Notes: generated by a model from the sequence alone, not told the origin. 64,000 nucleotides of DNA from Streptomyces sp. Mut1 (GCF_030719295.1 NZ_CP120997.1:4599501-4663500), one strand, 5' to 3'; shown: positions 43,738 to 53,415, counted from the stretch's first letter. A program made the numbers and translations.

Positions 43738-44247
43738 TCAGCTTCGGGTGGTGTAGAGGTGCGCGTCGCCCAGGCGGGCGCGCAGCGTCGCCAGTGAGCG
43801 CGAGCACTGGCTCTTGACGGTGGACGGGCTGCACCGCAGCAGCCCGGCGACGGTCTCCACGCTCAGGTCCTCCCAGTACCGCAGCACGACCATCGCCCGT
43901 GCCCGCGGCGGCAGTTCGGCGAGCGCGGCCAGCAGCGTGACCGTCAGCTCGGGAACCGCGGCGGGCACGGGCGCGGCTATCGGCGTGTGGGCGAGGAGGT
44001 CGCGCAGCCTGCGGCGGCGCTCGGCGATGTAGGTGCGGGTCAGCACGGTCCGGGCGTAGGCGTCCGGATGGTCGGCGGCGCTCGCCCGGTGCCAGTGCTG
44101 GAACAGCTTCGCCAGCGTCGTCTGGGTCAGATCGCGGGCGGCCTCGGCGTCACCGCAGAGCAGATACGCGGTGCGGTAGAGCCTGCGCTGACCGGCGCGG
44201 GCGAATTCCTCGAAGCCGTCGGCCCCCCGGCTGGCTCCTGCGGACAT
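43738..44247 (-). CDS. ECF sigma factor, SigE family
   Basis: 169 residues from ATG 44247 (GGGAGG upstream). Region 2 is FEEFARAGQRRLYRTAYLLCGDAEAARDLTQTTLAKLFQHW. Region 4 is LAALAELPPRARAMVVLRYWEDLSVETVAGLLRCSPSTVKSQCSRSLATLRARL. It matches the SigE-family sigma-70 group widespread in actinomycetes. The gene is followed by a membrane partner and a DUF3152 gene, likely one operon. Confidence 0.93.
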   Translation of the reverse strand: MSAGASRGADGFEEFARAGQRRLYRTAYLLCGDAEAARDLTQTTLAKLFQHWHRASAADHPDAYARTVLTRTYIAERRRRLRDLLAHTPIAAPVPAAVPELTVTLLAALAELPPRARAMVVLRYWEDLSVETVAGLLRCSPSTVKSQCSRSLATLRARLGDAHLYTTRS

Positions 44248-44384
44248 CTGCCTCCCTTTCCGGTCCTTCGGTGGTGTTCCCCCTTGAGTACTGAGTGCCG
44301 TCGCGCCGGAAAGGTTGAAGCCGGGCCGGCATGGGCGGGCGTCCGCCGCGAGGACGCCGGGACCGGGCTGCTTGAATGGGTGGC

Positions 44385-45077
44385 GTGACCCGAGCATCCC
44401 TGGACAAGCAGCCGCACGAAGTCGCCTCGATGTTCGACGACGTGGCGGCGAACTACGACCTCACCAACGACGTGCTCTCGCTCGGCCAGGCCCGGCTGTG
44501 GCGCAAGGAGGTCGCCAGGGCGGTGGACGCGCGGCCCGCGCAGAAGGTGCTCGACCTGGCGGCCGGGACGGCGACGTCCTCGCTGCCGTTCGCCGCGACC
44601 GGTGCGTACGTCGTGCCGTGCGACTTCTCCATCGGGATGCTCCGCGAGGGCAAGAGGCGCAATTCCTGGCTGCCCTTCACCGCCGGCGACGCCACGAAAC
44701 TCCCGTTCCGCGACGAGACCTTCGACGCGGTGACGATCTCCTTCGGGCTGCGCAACGTCCAGGACACGGACGCGGCGCTCCGCGAGCTGTACCGGGTGAC
44801 GAAGCCGGGTGGCCGGGTCGTCATCTGTGAGTTCTCCCAGCCGGTCTGGACGCCGTTCAGGACCGTCTACACCGAGTACCTGATGCGCGCCCTGCCGCCG
44901 GTCGCGCGCACGGTGTCGTCCAACCCCGACGCGTACGTCTACCTCGCCGAGTCGATCCGCGCCTGGCCCGACCAGCCCGGACTGGCCAGGAAGCTCCAGC
45001 GGGCCGGCTGGTCCCAGGTCGCCTGGCGCAACCTCACCGGGGGCGTGGTGGCCCTGCACCGGGGCGTGCGCGACTGA
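44385..45077 (+). CDS. menG: Demethylmenaquinone methyltransferase
   Basis: 230 residues from GTG 44385 (ATG 44376 possible). UbiE/MenG family: [34 protein letters not shown]-binding [59 protein letters not shown]. It transfers the last methyl group to make menaquinone. It is divergent from the sigma operon and clustered with mqnA, mqnC and the reductase at 47.6 kb. Confidence 0.95.
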   Translation: MTRASLDKQPHEVASMFDDVAANYDLTNDVLSLGQARLWRKEVARAVDARPAQKVLDLAAGTATSSLPFAATGAYVVPCDFSIGMLREGKRRNSWLPFTAGDATKLPFRDETFDAVTISFGLRNVQDTDAALRELYRVTKPGGRVVICEFSQPVWTPFRTVYTEYLMRALPPVARTVSSNPDAYVYLAESIRAWPDQPGLARKLQRAGWSQVAWRNLTGGVVALHRGVRD

Positions 45078-45119
45078 CGCTCCGGGCGCGGTCGCGGGGC
45101 GCCCGCGGAAGCGGTGGTA

Positions 45120-45203
45120 CGCATTCCGCGCGGCGGCTCACCGAGGGCGCGCACGGCGGCTCTCCGAGGAGGCACGGGGCGGCTCTCCGAGGAGGCGCGG
45201 GGT
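45120..45203 (+). repeat. GGCGGCTCnCCGAGG direct repeats
   Basis: Three copies of GGCGGCTCwCCGAGGaGGC lie in the gap between menG and the streptophobe gene. They are flanked by two related GCGGTnGyrCGyrTTCCG segments. No gene is there; the copies could be a regulator site or a slippage product. Confidence 0.45.
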
Positions 45204-45338
45204 ACCGAAAGCGGTTGCGCGTATTCCGAGTTGACGGGAACCGGTGGGCGGGGAAGATGTGTCGTTGATACGGCACGCGTCTTCCCCGTTCCCGTGTGTC
45301 ACCGTTTCGCTCGCCACCGTCCCCGTTGCGGAGCCCTC

Positions 45339-46982
45339 ATGCCGTCGTACTGCCCGTTTTGTGGAACCCAGGCGCCGGACACGGCGCTCTTCTGCATGAA
45401 ATGCGGGCGCGAGCGCCCGCAGGCCCCGGCGGCGCCGCCCCCGCAGCCCGCCGCGCCCCCGCCCCCGGCCGCCGCACCGCCCGCCGGCTCCCCGCCGCCC
45501 GGTGCGCCGCAGTTCGCGGCGGGGCCCGGTTCCCCGCCGCCGCCCGGGTACGCGCCGATACCGGCCGCTCCGCCGGGCCCCTCGCCGCTCGGGCTCTTCT
45601 TCGGCCGGGTGGTGCGCGGTGACTGGGCGGGCTCGGTGCGGGCCGCCCTCTGGCCGACCGGGCTGATGCTGGGCCTCGGGGTGGCGCTGGCCATTCCGAA
45701 ATACGGGCAGGGCGACGAGGACTACGTCGGCCTCGTCGACCGGCTGCGCATCGCGCTCGCCATGCTGCTCCAGGCGGTCGGCGGCGGCTTCGAGGTACGG
45801 GCCGCCACGCAGGGCGGCATGAACACCGGCGGCTACGGGGGCGGTTCGGCGTACGGCGACACCTACGGCGACTTCGACCCGGGCGGCGGCCAGGGCCACG
45901 TCACGCTCTCGCTGATCCCGCTCACCGTCACCGTCCTGTGGATCGGCGCGCTGATCCTGGGCGCTCGGGCCGTCCGAAGACAGGGCGCCGGCCTGGAAGC
46001 GGCGGTACGCATCAGCGCCGTGACCGCCGCGGCCGTCCTGGTCCTCGGGCTCTACGCCCAGCCCGAGATCGAGGGTGTCGAGGTGCACTCCTCACCGGTC
46101 CTGGCCGCCCTCGGCGCCTTCCTCATCGCCCTCGTGACAACCGCCGCCGTCCTGCAACGCGACGTCGCCGCGCGCTGGCTGGCCGCCCGCCCGGCCGCGC
46201 AGAGCCTCGTACGCGCCGCCGGAACCGCGGTCCGCGCGCTCGGTGTCGTCCTGCTGCTGTGCGCCCTGGTCGGGTTCATCAGCTACGCCAACATGGACGG
46301 CGTCCACGGCAAGGGTCTGCTGGTCGCCCTGCCGCTGCTGCCCAACATCGCGCTGCTGGTGCTCTCGGTGAGCTGGGGCGGGACCGTGGACTACGACCTG
46401 AGCGGGCAGGCGGACTACTTCGGCTCCGGCGGGGACCACGGCGCCTTCGGCCTCGGTGACCTCGGCGACAGCGTGGGCGGCTGGGCCGTGACCGGGGCCC
46501 TGGCCACCGGCCTCGTCAGCGCCCTCGTCGTCGGCCTGCTCGCCGCCCGCCGCTCGGCCGACCGGCGCGAACAGTTCACCGCGGGCGGCCTGTTCCTGCT
46601 CGGGTTCCTGGTGCTGACCGGGATGTGCGGCCTCTTGTGGGAGGTCTCCGGCGGTGTCTCCGACCTCGGCGGCCGGGGCACGATGGAGATCGCCCCGGCC
46701 GTCGCGGACGCGCTGCTGTTCGGGCTGCTGTGGGTGGGCGGCGCGGTGCTCGTCGGGCCGTACCTGCTGCGGATGACGGGGCGCGGCGGCCCGGGTGGCG
46801 GCCTCACCCAGGGCGGCGCGTACCCGAAGCCGAGCCCGTACGGTCTGCAGACCCCGTACGGCCCGCCGCCGGGCACGCCGTACAACCCGCCGCCCGGCGC
46901 CACGCCCCCGCCGGGCACCCCGTACAACCCGCCGCCCGGCGCCACGCCCCCGCCGGGCCCGTACAACCCGCCGCAGGGCTGA
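45339..46982 (+). CDS. Streptophobe-family membrane protein with zinc ribbon
   Basis: 547 residues from ATG 45339. An N-terminal zinc ribbon (YCPFCGTQAPDTALFCMKCG), a long Pro/Ala linker, about 10 hydrophobic membrane segments from residue 100 on, and a repeated PYNPPPGATPPPG cytoplasmic tail. It fits the streptophobe family, Streptomyces-specific polytopic proteins of unknown function. Confidence 0.82.
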   Translation: MPSYCPFCGTQAPDTALFCMKCGRERPQAPAAPPPQPAAPPPPAAAPPAGSPPPGAPQFAAGPGSPPPPGYAPIPAAPPGPSPLGLFFGRVVRGDWAGSVRAALWPTGLMLGLGVALAIPKYGQGDEDYVGLVDRLRIALAMLLQAVGGGFEVRAATQGGMNTGGYGGGSAYGDTYGDFDPGGGQGHVTLSLIPLTVTVLWIGALILGARAVRRQGAGLEAAVRISAVTAAAVLVLGLYAQPEIEGVEVHSSPVLAALGAFLIALVTTAAVLQRDVAARWLAARPAAQSLVRAAGTAVRALGVVLLLCALVGFISYANMDGVHGKGLLVALPLLPNIALLVLSVSWGGTVDYDLSGQADYFGSGGDHGAFGLGDLGDSVGGWAVTGALATGLVSALVVGLLAARRSADRREQFTAGGLFLLGFLVLTGMCGLLWEVSGGVSDLGGRGTMEIAPAVADALLFGLLWVGGAVLVGPYLLRMTGRGGPGGGLTQGGAYPKPSPYGLQTPYGPPPGTPYNPPPGATPPPGTPYNPPPGATPPPGPYNPPQG

Positions 46983-46994
46983 CCGCGGTCCCGC

Positions 46995-47519
46995 TCACGT
47001 GCCGAGGTCCAGGCGGAAGCACCGCACCTCCTGGCCCGGCACGTTCGTGGTGAAGGTCTCCGCCGGTTCCATCCCGAGCCGGCGGGCCACCGCCACGGAC
47101 CGCTCGTTCAGCACATCGACGGCCGCGACGACCCGTTCGACCCCCGCCGCGCGCAGCCGCTCCAGCGTGAGCCGCGCGGCCGCGGTCGCGTAACCACGGC
47201 CCCAGGCCGCCCGGGTCAGCCGCCAGCCGATCTCTGTCTCGCCCACCGGGCCGTACGCGCTCTGCGCCCACGGCTGGGCCCCGGTGAAGCCGACGACCTC
47301 GCCCTCCCCGTCGAGCACGGTCCACAGGCAGTAGCCGAGCTCGGCGTCGTGTCTGCGCTGTCTGGCGGTCCACTCCTCGTACATCGACAGTTCGTCCGGC
47401 CGTCCGCCGAAGAACCGCATCACCTCCGGATCGTCGAAGGCGCGATGCCAGGCCACCGCGTCCTCGTCGGTCGGGACACGCAGCTGTATGACGGGAGGTG
47501 CGGCAGGCGCGATCGACAT
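46995..47519 (-). CDS. GNAT N-acetyltransferase (RimJ/RimL type)
   Basis: 174 residues. Motif A for acetyl-CoA is EIGWRLTRAAWGRGYATAAARLTLERL, with AVDVLNERSVAVARRLGMEPAETF (the NxxS-x5-LGF-like C-terminal block). This branch acetylates protein N-termini or small amines; the substrate is unknown. It ends 12 nt from the convergent streptophobe gene. Confidence 0.9.
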   Translation of the reverse strand: MSIAPAAPPVIQLRVPTDEDAVAWHRAFDDPEVMRFFGGRPDELSMYEEWTARQRRHDAELGYCLWTVLDGEGEVVGFTGAQPWAQSAYGPVGETEIGWRLTRAAWGRGYATAAARLTLERLRAAGVERVVAAVDVLNERSVAVARRLGMEPAETFTTNVPGQEVRCFRLDLGT

Positions 47520-47617
47520 CAGGCAGCCCTTCGGGAGGATGATCAGCAGGCCCCCATAGACTGCCTTGGACCTGTGCCGCGCGGCACGTGAATTCGAGTT
47601 CTTCGGGAGAGCCGACC

Positions 47618-48901
47618 GTGACCGAGCCCCTGTCCGAACACAGCGCGGACGTCATCGTCGTCGGGGCGGGCCCAGCCGGCTCCACGACTGCCTACTACCT
47701 CGCCAAGGCCGGGCTCGACGTCCTCCTTCTGGAGAAGACCGCGTTCCCCCGCGAGAAGGTCTGCGGCGACGGCCTCACGCCGCGCGCCACCAAGCAGCTC
47801 GTCTCCATGGGGATCGACATCTCCGAAGAGGCCGGCTGGCTGCGCAACAAGGGCCTGCGCATCATCGGCGGCGGGGTCCGGCTCCAGCTGGACTGGCCGG
47901 ATCTCGCCTCCTACCCGGACTACGGACTCGTCCGCAAGCGCGACGACTTCGACGAGCAGCTGGCCCGCCAGGCGCAGAAGGCCGGCGCCCGGCTGCACGA
48001 GCGGTGCAACGTCGGCGCGCCGATCACCGACGAGCGCACCGGCCGGATCACCGGGGTGCACGCGAAGCTCGGCGAGGAGAAGACCCCGGTCACCTTCCAC
48101 GCCCCGCTCGTCGTCGCCGCCGACGGCAACTCCACCCGGCTCTCCCTCGCGATGGGCCTGCACCGCCGCGAGGACCGCCCGATGGGCGTCGCGGTCCGCA
48201 CGTACTTCACCTCGCCCCGGCACGACGACGACTACCTGGAATCCTGGCTGGAGCTGTGGGACCGCAGAGGCCCGCAGGAGAAGCTGCTGCCCGGCTACGG
48301 CTGGATCTTCGGCATGGGCGACGGCACCTCCAACGTCGGCCTCGGCATCCTCAACTCCTCGTCCGCCTTCAAGGAGCTGGACTGGCGCGAGGTCCTCAAG
48401 GCGTGGTGCGCGTCCATGCCGGCGGACTGGGGCTACACCCCGGAGAACATGACGATGCCGATCCGCGGCGCCGCCCTCCCGATGGCCTTCAACCGCCAGC
48501 CGCACTACACCAAGGGCCTGCTCCTGGTCGGCGACGCGGGCGGCATGGTCAACCCGTTCAACGGCGAGGGCATCGCGTACGCCATGGAGTCGGGCCAGAT
48601 CGCGGCCGACGTCATCGTCCAGGCACACGCCCGCGCGACCCCGGCCCAGCGGGAACTGGCGCTGAGCAACTACCCGAAGGTGCTCAAGGAGACCTACGGC
48701 GGCTACTACACGATGGGCCGCGCCTTCGTGAAGCTGATCGGCAACCCGAAGGTCATGAAGGTCGCCACCCAGCGCGGCCTGACCCACCCGCTGCTGATGA
48801 GGTTCACCCTGAAGATGCTCGCCAACCTCACCGACCCGGCGGGCGGCGACGCGATGGACCGCATCATCAACGGCCTGGCGAAGGTGGCACCCAGCTCCTG
48901 A
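47618..48901 (+). CDS. Geranylgeranyl-reductase-family FAD enzyme (likely menaquinone chain reductase)
   Basis: 427 residues from GTG 47618 (SD GGGAGAG; 47588 possible). FAD-binding DVIVVGAGPAGSTTAYYLAKAGLDVLLLEK, CGDGLTPRA, VVAADGNSTRL and LLVGDAGGMVNPFNGEGIAYAMESG. Actinobacterial members (MenJ) reduce one double bond of the menaquinone isoprenoid tail. The menaquinone genes nearby and Nuo downstream support that role, though archaeal-lipid-type substrates cannot be excluded. Confidence 0.88.
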   Translation: MTEPLSEHSADVIVVGAGPAGSTTAYYLAKAGLDVLLLEKTAFPREKVCGDGLTPRATKQLVSMGIDISEEAGWLRNKGLRIIGGGVRLQLDWPDLASYPDYGLVRKRDDFDEQLARQAQKAGARLHERCNVGAPITDERTGRITGVHAKLGEEKTPVTFHAPLVVAADGNSTRLSLAMGLHRREDRPMGVAVRTYFTSPRHDDDYLESWLELWDRRGPQEKLLPGYGWIFGMGDGTSNVGLGILNSSSAFKELDWREVLKAWCASMPADWGYTPENMTMPIRGAALPMAFNRQPHYTKGLLLVGDAGGMVNPFNGEGIAYAMESGQIAADVIVQAHARATPAQRELALSNYPKVLKETYGGYYTMGRAFVKLIGNPKVMKVATQRGLTHPLLMRFTLKMLANLTDPAGGDAMDRIINGLAKVAPSS

Positions 48902-48914
48902 CCCCGTTCACCAA

Positions 48915-48958
48915 CGAAGGAGCCGTCACTCCCGAGCGGGCGAGCGACGGCCCCTTCG
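48915..48958 (+). terminator. Terminator after the reductase
   Basis: A 13-bp stem with one mismatch (CGAAGG.GCCGTC with GACGGC.CCTTCG) and further pairing inside the loop lies 14 nt after the stop. Confidence 0.75.
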
Positions 48959-49107
48959 CGGTGTGCCGGGCTTCAGGAAGTTCATGTCCTCCGGAGCTGT
49001 TTATGCAATGACGCGCATAGTCGCGTCCCTGCATGGACGTACTCCCGCCCCGTTCCTACTGTCGTGACAAGTGGCCCGCAGGGGCCGCCGGCAGGGGGTT
49101 CGTAGCT

Positions 49108-49314
49108 ATGGCTCGCGAGGAACTGACCCGACTCACCGGCAACGGAAACGGGAACTGCAACAATGACGACTGCCCGAACGTCTACCGAGCCTCTGACGGC
49201 TCCATCGTGGTTCAGGGAGACACTGACTTAACCTTCCGGCCTCCGACCGGTGAAGGTCTCGTTCGCATCCCTGAGAGCGTCCTGAGGGAGGCTGTTCGTG
49301 CTCTTGGATGGTGA
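49108..49314 (+). CDS. Small protein upstream of DUF6879 gene
   Basis: 68 residues from ATG 49108. The N-terminal half is Asn/Gly-rich with two Cys (GNGNGNCNNDDCPNVYRASDGSIVVQGD). It overlaps the DUF6879 gene by 17 nt. Small proteins of this pattern (NNDxCPxVY...G..VVQG) stand next to DUF6879 and HTH-DUF5753 genes in Streptomyces, replacing the DUF397 partner. Probably part of the same regulatory set. No biochemical role known. Confidence 0.8.
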   Translation: MAREELTRLTGNGNGNCNNDDCPNVYRASDGSIVVQGDTDLTFRPPTGEGLVRIPESVLREAVRALGW

Positions 49315-49822
49315 GGACTGGACCGCCAGGGTTCAGGGCTTCAAACAGGAGGCATGGCGGCTTGAGACGCTTCCCTGGTACAGGGTTCCGGGCGAGGACG
49401 GAGATATCCGGGACTTCCTGGCAGGGCAGCGAATCGACCCTCGGAGCTATTGTTCCGGCTACACGGAGGGCTTGCAGAAGATCAGGGCGGAGGGGCGGTC
49501 CAAGGGGCGCGTTCACATCGTCAGGCAGCCCCTCACGGACTATCTCCGATTCGAGTTCATGTACTACGAGGTCCACTCCCTGGCCGGGGACGACATCCGG
49601 ATCCTGGACGTGACCGATCGCCCCGACCCCCTTGAGGGGGTTCAGGACTTCTGGCTGTTCGATAGGTCGGAAGTGGTCCTCATGAACTACGCGGGTGACG
49701 GCACGCAGATCAGTCGGGAGCTGTACGAGGGCGACCCGACTCCGTACATCGAATACCAGAGGATCGCCCTCGCGGAATCAGTGCCGTTCAGGGAGTACGT
49801 CAGCGGTGGCTATCGAGCCTGA
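49298..49822 (+). CDS. DUF6879 family protein
   Basis: 174 residues from GTG 49298. Family blocks: QEAWRLETLPWYRVPGEDGDIRDFLAG, GRVHIVRQPLTDYLRFEF, DFWLFDRSEVVLMNYAGDG. It is encoded between the 68-residue protein and the HTH-DUF5753 regulator with 17-nt overlaps on both sides, so the three are translationally coupled. Function unknown; partner to the regulator by context. Confidence 0.85.
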   Translation: MLLDGEDWTARVQGFKQEAWRLETLPWYRVPGEDGDIRDFLAGQRIDPRSYCSGYTEGLQKIRAEGRSKGRVHIVRQPLTDYLRFEFMYYEVHSLAGDDIRILDVTDRPDPLEGVQDFWLFDRSEVVLMNYAGDGTQISRELYEGDPTPYIEYQRIALAESVPFREYVSGGYRA

Positions 49823-50642
49823 TGAGCTGGACCGGTCGGGACGTGAACTCGCGGCCATGCTCAAGCACCTTCGCAAGCAAGCCGGACTCTCAGGGGTCCG
49901 GCTTGCCGCGCGTTGCAACATGTCTCAATCCAAGATCAGTCGAATTGAGAGCAACAAGGGACGCCCATCCCTCCTGGATGTCGAGCAGATCCTTCGGGGT
50001 CTCGACGCTCCCCCGGCCGTCTCGGCCGAAGCGATGGCTATAGCCCGAATCGCACAGACGGAGTGGCAGGACGGAAGGACGCTCCGAAGGAAGGGTCTGG
50101 ACAAGAAACAGTTGCAGCTGGCCGGACTTGAGGCGTCCTCCAAGAGGTTCCGATACTTCCTTCTCTCCATGGTTACCGGACTCCTGGCCACGCCTGAATA
50201 CGTTCGTGCCAGTCTGGCCCAGGCGCCCCCGGAGCAGCAGGCCAAAGCCGTAGCAATGAAGCTGGAGCGACAGAAGGTTCTGTTTGATCGCTCCAAAAAA
50301 TTCACGTTCATCCTCACCGAGCAAGCTGTTAGGTACCCGCTCGTTCCCCCTCACGAGTTGGCCATGCAAATTGACCGGCTCGCATCCTTCACTCGCCAGT
50401 CAAATATTCAATTGGGCGTAATTCCGATGGGAGTTCACTTCACTTCCGGGTCCTTGAATACGTTCACCATCTATGACGACACTTTGGCGACGGCTGAACT
50501 GGATCTGGGTGCTATTGTTTTCCGCGACAACCGGGATGTCCAGGACCTGATTATCCGGTTCACCTCTTATGAGGAACACGCCATATTCGGGGATGGCGCC
50601 AGGGAGCGTCTGCAAGCCTGGGCCGAAGACTGCCGCAGGTGA
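49806..50642 (+). CDS. XRE-family HTH regulator with DUF5753 domain
   Basis: 278 residues from GTG 49806. N-terminal HTH (ELAAMLKHLRKQAGLSGVRLAARCNMSQSKISRIESNKGRPS) and DUF5753-type C-terminal domain (SKRFRYFLLSMVTGLLATPEYVRASLAQ, LERQKVLFDRSKKFTFILTEQAVRYPLV, IQLGVIPMGVHFTSG). Codon usage is less GC-biased than in the housekeeping genes, and the gene ends next to the island with the IS elements. It is the likely controller of the peptide/methyltransferase genes that follow. Confidence 0.9.
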   Translation: MAIEPDELDRSGRELAAMLKHLRKQAGLSGVRLAARCNMSQSKISRIESNKGRPSLLDVEQILRGLDAPPAVSAEAMAIARIAQTEWQDGRTLRRKGLDKKQLQLAGLEASSKRFRYFLLSMVTGLLATPEYVRASLAQAPPEQQAKAVAMKLERQKVLFDRSKKFTFILTEQAVRYPLVPPHELAMQIDRLASFTRQSNIQLGVIPMGVHFTSGSLNTFTIYDDTLATAELDLGAIVFRDNRDVQDLIIRFTSYEEHAIFGDGARERLQAWAEDCRR

Positions 50643-50731
50643 TCTTTAATCAACAACGTGAATAATTCGTCGGATCGCTCCGTAATTCGGGGATCATCTC
50701 TCCCGCCACGAATTACCGGAGGCGAGACGGC

Positions 50732-50821
50732 ATGGCAGCACTGGCGAAATTGCGGGAGCGCGTAGCCCCTGAGACCCGCGCCTCCGTCACCCGAGCACGA
50801 CCACGTGAAGGGAACCACTGA
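50732..50821 (+). CDS. 29-residue peptide gene
   Basis: MAALAKLRERVAPETRASVT plus a basic tail ending REGNH, with a strong SD (CCGGAGGCGAG) before ATG 50732. Its stop overlaps the next start codon (TGATG at 50819-50823), so it was coupled to the gene now split by the IS composite. Basic and helix-prone. It could be a leader peptide, a small regulator or a modified-peptide precursor; the sequence alone does not decide. Confidence 0.55.
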   Translation: MAALAKLRERVAPETRASVTRARPREGNH

Positions 50822-50841
50822 TGGCAACTGTGGTACAGGTC
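50821..50841 (+). pseudogene. 5' fragment of the gene interrupted by the composite element
   Basis: ATGGCAACTGTGGTACAGGTC encodes MATVVQV and then meets the IS end at 50842. It joins in frame to the 3' part at 54948 (VQ[V/A]RDPRNCV), showing where the original start codon was. Confidence 0.8.
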
Positions 50842-51846
50842 CAGGGGTATTGCATGGTCGAGGTTGGTCCGGTTCGCCCGGTTTATGTGTGCCGCGACGT
50901 CATGTCCGGTGTGTGGTGAGGGCACCCGGACAGCAGAGCAGGCACGGTGCTGGTGATCATGTGGTTGTCGAGACCCATGAGAACCGAGCGAGACCATGCC
51001 TGCCCGAACATCATCGCCCATCCCCGCCGCGCTGGGGCAACTGGGCTCCCAGACTGTCGCCGTTGTCCCGGACGACGTCGCTGACCTGCGCCGATTCCTG
51101 ATCCATGTCACCGATCCCCGCGATGCGCGAGGGCGGAGATATCCGGCCCTCGCGTTGTTGTGCGCGGCCGTCGCGGCGGTGCTGGCCGGGGCCCGGTCGC
51201 TCATCGCGGTCAGCGAATGGATCACGGATGCCCCGCAGTCGGTGCTGGACGTCCTCGGCTTCGGCCACGACCCGTTCACGGGCTCGCGGCCGGTGCCGCA
51301 CGCCGTCACCGTGCGACGCCTGCTGCACCGCGTCGATTCTGACGCACTGGACGCGGCGATCACCGCATATCTGCAGGCCAGAACGGTGCCTGAGCCTGTG
51401 CCGGAGGGGAATCGCCCGGCGCGACGGGTCATCGCGGTCGACGGCAAGGTGGTTCGCGGATCGCGCGCCAGGACGGCCCGCGGCGATCCAGTTGCCGGCC
51501 GCGATGGAGCACCACGTCGTGGTCCTGGCCCAGCGGCAGGTCGCCCCAGAGCAACGAGATCCCCTCGTTCCGGCCCCTGCTGGACCCCCTCGGCCTGGAG
51601 AACGCCGTGCTGAACACCGACGCCCTGCACACCCAGCACGGTCACGGCAGCTACCTGATCAGCCGCAGTGCCCACTACGCAGCCGTCATCAAGAAGAACC
51701 ACCCCGGCCTGTCAGCGTCTTCCGCCAGGACGGCCAGACCAACATCGCCGCCGCCCTCCGCCACGCCGGCCGCGACTACCACCGGCCCCTACACGCCCTC
51801 GCTCACCTGACGAACCCGGACAGACCTCGAACACGCAATGACCCTG
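50842..51846 (+). mobile_element. ISAs1-type element, copy 1 (decayed, 1005 bp)
   Basis: The ends are imperfect inverted repeats (CAGGGGTATTGCATGGTCGA against the complement of TCGAACACGCAATGACCCTG). It has the same length as copy 2 at 53943-54947 and lies in opposite orientation. The transposase inside is frameshifted and lacks much of its catalytic domain. The outer flanking 10 nt, GGTACAGGTC, resemble GGTGCAGGCC beyond copy 2 (8 of 10). Confidence 0.88.
50996..51810 (+). pseudogene. ISAs1 family transposase remnant, copy 1
   Basis: The N-terminal DDE_Tnp_1-associated domain is intact (VADLRRFLIHVTDPRDARGRRYPALALLCAAVAAVLAGARS), as is the first catalytic Asp block VIAVDGKVVRGSR. Frameshifts then interrupt AAMEHHVVVLAQRQVA, NEIPSFRPLLDPLGLENAVLNTDALHTQ and HYAAVIKKNHPGL. 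After NHPGL the sequence jumps to the family C-terminus (TNIAAALRHAGRDYHRPLHALA), so roughly the last DDE third is deleted. Not functional on its own. Confidence 0.88.
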
Positions 51847-51879
51847 GGTACGTGAGGGCTCCGCAGCACAGCTGGCTTA

Positions 51880-53415
51880 TTAATCAGGGGCATACGGACC
51901 GAAGCTTCCAACAAAAACTTCCTTTTCTCCCCATGCCCTGAATGTCATGCCAGTCTTTACAGCTCTATCGGCCCCTCTTATTCTTGTTATGTTCGCAAAT
52001 TCGAGATTCGCCTTGATCAGTTTTGCTCCCCCTAGCCAAGAATGTGACAAGTTGGCAGCAATGAGACTGGCGTCACTCAGATCTGTCAAAGAGAGGTGTG
52101 CATGGCTCAAATCCGCATCTCTCAGGATGGAACCCGAAAGGTTTGTCCCTGTGAGGTCTGCTCCGACAAGTTTTGCATCGCGAAGGTTGGTGCTCCGGAG
52201 GTTAACGTCAGAAAGGTTGCAGTTGTATAGCATTGCTTTGCGCAGGCTTGGTTGGTATATGCTCCAAGACTCTGCATTCCCCTGTGGGAGCAGACGTCTC
52301 TCGGCTATGATTTTTACGACTTCTTGCCTGTACAAGCATTCAGGATGGATGACCTGAGCATCGTAGGCAGCCGATGATCTGTACGGCTGAGCAACGAAGC
52401 CGACTGGGTACGGAGAACGTAGAGATATGATCAAGGCGTCGATGCACAATTGAACTCTGGGGTCACGACGATTGGCGCCGAAGTCGGCACGTTCTGAGAG
52501 CTCGTCTGCAATTAGCGCGATTTGCTTAGCGTAAATAATCCTGCGCGAGGCATCGTTCTGCACGTCGCACATGATATTCATCGCATTCTCGAAACGGGTC
52601 TGCGAGTTATTTGGCCACGACGGGGCTCTGGGTTTGGAGTAATTTGGGTTACGTGCGAGAGAAACGCGGCTCCCGAGGCCGCCTCCGCTGGCCCGCGGTA
52701 CGGGATACGTGTCATCAAAGGAGCGTTCCTTGCGCGCCCTGATTCTTAGTTCATTAAATATGACGTCCATCGTGAGGTACTCGTGACCAACCGAGGAACC
52801 CTTGCGCATAACGTCAATCAGATCTCCCGTGAAGGAGGTGCATCCCTCCCTTCCTTCGGCTAGCGCAAGCGGACTCTTTGTGTCGGTCGCAGTTAATACG
52901 TAACTCCCTTCTATCTCTGGAATTATCACTACTTCTGGGTCCAACAAAGGCTTCCCCAGGGTGGCTCTTCCGTGCGCAATTCCGCTGTAGCAGCAGTCGA
53001 GAATTACAACCTTGCTTGCGGCGGCGGAGTCAATCATCAAGCCTTTGATGAAATCATACCTAATGTTGGGCGATGCCTCCCTCTCCAGCATGATGGAATT
53101 CTTGACGGTGAGTGCCAGAGAGTTGTCTTTCAGGCTCACTCCATGACCGACAAAATAGAATAGGAGCATACCTCCTGTGGCTTCACTTCCCGCAGTTCTG
53201 AGTATTCTTCCAACTTCCAGAGCGTCCACTGGATCATCTATCACATAGATGTGTGTGTCGCTCAGTCCAGTCAAGCTTCTGAGGCTTTCTGCGAGAGCGT
53301 CGAGACTCCTCTTAACCGAAGGATTACTCTCGTACCCGGAATCCTTGATGTAGTTGGCGGTCCCAACCAGAACTGCCCTCGACCTAGCTGGGTCAGGAAG
53401 GCCCACGTGAACCAC
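51880..53415 (-). CDS. Caspase-like protease with pentapeptide repeats (conflict-system effector)
   Basis: About 511 residues. The caspase domain at residues 1-260 has the catalytic dyad in MLLFYFVGHG (His91) and VVILDCCYSG (Cys142). A helical middle follows, then about 16 pentapeptide repeats (A/N/D-L-x-x-x, from SLRKAMLYNCNLSDVNL to AKLIKANLEFANI) forming a right-handed helix. GTG 53415 (GGAG 10 nt before) is favoured; TTG 53424 and GTG 53406 are possible. It overlaps the EACC1 gene. AT-rich codons (AAT, TTG, TCT, ATA) contrast with the chromosome, so it is likely acquired. A protease that kills or arrests the cell on a trigger is inferred. Confidence 0.88.
   Translation of the reverse strand: MVHVGLPDPARSRAVLVGTANYIKDSGYESNPSVKRSLDALAESLRSLTGLSDTHIYVIDDPVDALEVGRILRTAGSEATGGMLLFYFVGHGVSLKDNSLALTVKNSIMLEREASPNIRYDFIKGLMIDSAAASKVVILDCCYSGIAHGRATLGKPLLDPEVVIIPEIEGSYVLTATDTKSPLALAEGREGCTSFTGDLIDVMRKGSSVGHEYLTMDVIFNELRIRARKERSFDDTYPVPRASGGGLGSRVSLARNPNYSKPRAPSWPNNSQTRFENAMNIMCDVQNDASRRIIYAKQIALIADELSERADFGANRRDPRVQLCIDALIISLRSPYPVGFVAQPYRSSAAYDAQVIHPECLYRQEVVKIIAERRLLPQGNAESWSIYQPSLRKAMLYNCNLSDVNLRSTNLRDAKLVGADLTGTNLSGSILRDADLSHAHLSLTDLSDASLIAANLSHSWLGGAKLIKANLEFANITRIRGADRAVKTGMTFRAWGEKEVFVGSFGPYAPD

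Noticed and set aside
51607..51810. Separate small gene downstream of the transposase in each IS copy
   Set aside because: The translation (LNTDALHTQHGHGSYLI...) is a frameshifted piece of the same ISAs1 transposase.
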